Source: Anaerolineae bacterium
Lineage (GTDB): Bacteria > Chloroflexota > Anaerolineae > DUEN01
Reading direction: 5' to 3'
Assembly (NCBI GenBank): GCA_021159845.1
Contig: JAGHDS010000163.1
Coordinates: 1 to 6,736 of the forward strand
DNA: 6,736 bases
In this document: piece by piece, positions 6,301 through 6,736 of the stretch
How the letters are laid out: the number at the start of each line of letters is the position of its first letter
How positions within the stretch are numbered: position 1 is the stretch's first letter
Made by a program: the position numbers and the translations under genes
Notes under the pieces: generated by a model
Told to the model about the DNA's origin: nothing
The model's input: only the letters and a program-made list of their open reading frames with translations
Databases searched by the model: none

Positions 6301-6736
6301 CGGGTTTAACGAGTACCAGCCATGGGACTATCGGGTGGATACGAGGGACCAGCAGGCCAGCGTGACCTTGACGCGAACGGATGAACGCACTGGATTGAAG
6401 GCTACGGTTACTATCTCGTTAGATGCTGCTCACTCATATTTCACGTTGAAGTTGAAGTTGAGCAATCCCACCACTCACACGCGGCGGTACCAGTTCTGGC
6501 TGAACGCGATGCTGGCACCGGGCGGGAATCGCGTCTCACCAGGCACTCGCTTCGCATGGCCATCGGACATCCTTATAGTGCACTCTAGCTCGGATGAGAC
6601 GACGTTCCCGGCAGGCCGCCGAATGAGGTGGCCCATCGCGGGTGGGCATGACCTGCGAGCCTACGATGCCTGGCCAGCGTATCTGGGGTTCTTCGGCGTA
6701 CCACAGCGCGATTTCATGGGGGTGTACGACCCACTC
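3308..6736 (+). CDS. Secreted protein with two GH-A-like TIM barrels and a DUF5107-like domain (3' end outside window)
   Basis: One frame stays open for 1143 codons to the right edge. Residues 1-32 are a signal peptide (MAMRVVR, a Leu-rich core, likely cleavage after ADA32), so the product is exported. Residues 38-431 and 473-851 are two homologous TIM-barrel units of clan GH-A type. Each has a NEP acid/base motif (E146, E579), an HNY motif (H229, H659), a TEGG nucleophile motif (E322, E752) and a final 'PPYYFAF..W' strand (W368, W798). Linkers rich in Pro, Thr and Ala lie at 432-472 and 852-878. From about 918 a beta-sandwich domain resembles DUF5107 (aldose-epimerase-like): 'LLPELGGRVYQWIDK' (945-959), 'NPVIKP', 'WISAGGFEWAFP'. 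A retaining glycosidase acting on extracellular polysaccharide is likely; the substrate is unknown. The start is uncertain: ATG 3308 has GGGTGG only 2 nt upstream, whereas ATG 3314 would have it at 8 nt. Numbering uses 3308. Confidence 0.85.
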   Translation, partial: MAMRVVRTYLLYGLVFLLSLLFVGYLPFAADAQGAGPLPLSAYPRPPQDNGLGIHWTTSVYGQPSEVVDYFIAEMEAMGIKWVKFLNDGTEGRHNEYLIQQLVAHGMMPVMRIYQPCNKPLDLGSLRRLVQHYRPMGVYYYELFNEPNVEGEAGGWCDGRRPDPDRMVDIWLPAARVIEEEGGFPSLPAMFPPSIKDPNWQSSFFIRFLRRIKDTGNTDVLYRAWGAVHNYFLNHPVRYPYDDVNLYSKPLSADEIARYHLSPAEVQAINRARKIARRPRSEGGYYVGSTIDEDNTCFLQFLAYRNRFYEIFGFEIPLISTEGGVTVGSSEDPRYPRITPAMQADMTIEALEYMLDEAPPYYFAFTSWLIGERALGNFNPTWESWAWYKDRNGNHLPVVDALKSFPRRGEARRHQPVTTGPTWERRWGKAAHPSAPTATPAPPTPTAPPTRSAEAAAAALPRPLTPPPASSALPLSAYPRPERDNGWGIHWAPTLFSQPPEVVDQLLAKAEALGVRWVKLMQPDEPKLEHTYLIDKLTRRGIMPVLRIYRPFNEPYEHLQTIVREGLAHGVYYYELYNEPNIAGKPGGWHPGEPVSVARIVDLWIPAAREIAALGGYPGLPTLAPGGSYDDMRFLTEFLDLLQQRGALDTLDRAWVPLHNYFFNHPLDYPEDPVNLWSVPLTPAEISERNLSAAEVEAINHARQISRLPREQGGFYVGDTVDQDSNGFRKFEAYRNIIYARLGRELPIITTEGGAIVGAREDPRYPPVNEADVARLTRAAFLYMLDQAPPYYFAFMPWLLSNLGGGSGDPAWERAAWYPVGGEARPVVAVVEKLAAQGRTRRNLPVAQKYIPASPTPLPTPRPTASPTAAAPVAPTRDSFQATLPTVSETYLLIPTYPYDQALVPTTPGDPIYPNPRLDFSRLGAPTPRTYRAVILENSYTRLVLLPELGGRVYQWIDKVSGRPLLYQNPVIKPTRWGRRGWWISAGGFEWAFPVDEHGFNEYQPWDYRVDTRDQQASVTLTRTDERTGLKATVTISLDAAHSYFTLKLKLSNPTTHTRRYQFWLNAMLAPGGNRVSPGTRFAWPSDILIVHSSSDETTFPAGRRMRWPIAGGHDLRAYDAWPAYLGFFGVPQRDFMGVYDPL
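3419..4600 (+). repeat. TIM-barrel unit 1 of the secreted glycosidase-like protein
   Basis: This is the first of two protein-level repeats, residues 38-431. It opens with 'LPLSAYPRPPQDNGLGIHW' directly after the signal peptide. Putative catalytic residues are E146 (LFNEPN) and E322 (STEGG). It holds the only three cysteines seen in the protein within this window: C117, C157 and C297, all in loops near the expected active-site face. DNA similarity to unit 2 is moderate, so the duplication is old. Confidence 0.8.
4724..5860 (+). repeat. TIM-barrel unit 2 of the secreted glycosidase-like protein
   Basis: This is the second repeat, residues 473-851. It opens with 'LPLSAYPRPERDNGWGIHW', identical to the start of unit 1 at 16 of 19 positions. 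Putative catalytic residues are E579 (LYNEPN) and E752 (TTEGG). Most surrounding blocks are shared, for example 'HNYF.NHP', 'PVNLW', 'A.I..AR.I.R.PR', 'EDPRYP' and 'YML..APPYYFAF'. It has no cysteines. Confidence 0.8.

Overview
The window (GC-rich by eye) carries the end of a flagellar hook gene cluster followed by the start of a very large secreted carbohydrate-active protein, all on the + strand. The organism is probably a flagellated Chloroflexota bacterium or a similar monoderm-like lineage. The evidence is a Bacillus-like order fliK - flgD - small TIGR02530-type gene - flgE, a FlgD without the Ig-like domain, and Thr/Pro-rich 'PTATPAPPTPT' type linkers of the kind common in Chloroflexota exoproteins. 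This placement is inference; no rRNA or other marker gene is present.

Layout: 1-875 is the 3' part of fliK (hook-length control), open at the left edge. After 9 nt comes flgD (885-1328, hook cap), and after 19 nt a 130-aa flagellar operon protein (1348-1740). All three downstream cistrons of the cluster have strong AGGAGG-type ribosome sites. A 182-nt gap follows, holding nested inverted repeats that could fold into a structured mRNA leader, and then flgE (1923-3167, hook protein). Just after flgE is an 11-bp GC-rich hairpin (3199-3232) without a U-tract, which probably marks the end of the flagellar transcription unit or protects its 3' end.

From 3308 to the right edge one frame stays open for 1143 codons. 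It encodes a signal peptide, a clan GH-A-like TIM-barrel domain, a Thr/Pro/Ala-rich linker, a second copy of the barrel, another Pro/Thr linker, and the beginning of a DUF5107-like (aldose-epimerase-type) beta-sandwich domain. Both barrels keep the paired glutamates expected of a retaining glycosidase (NEP and TEGG motifs).

The four flagellar genes act together: FliK sets hook length, FlgD caps the growing hook, FlgE builds it, and the small protein is a conserved partner of unknown mechanism. The secreted protein has no visible tie to flagella. The flagellar part is ordinary; the duplicated glycosidase-like protein fused to a DUF5107-like domain is the least conventional item. I see no CRISPR array, mobile element, tRNA or rRNA.
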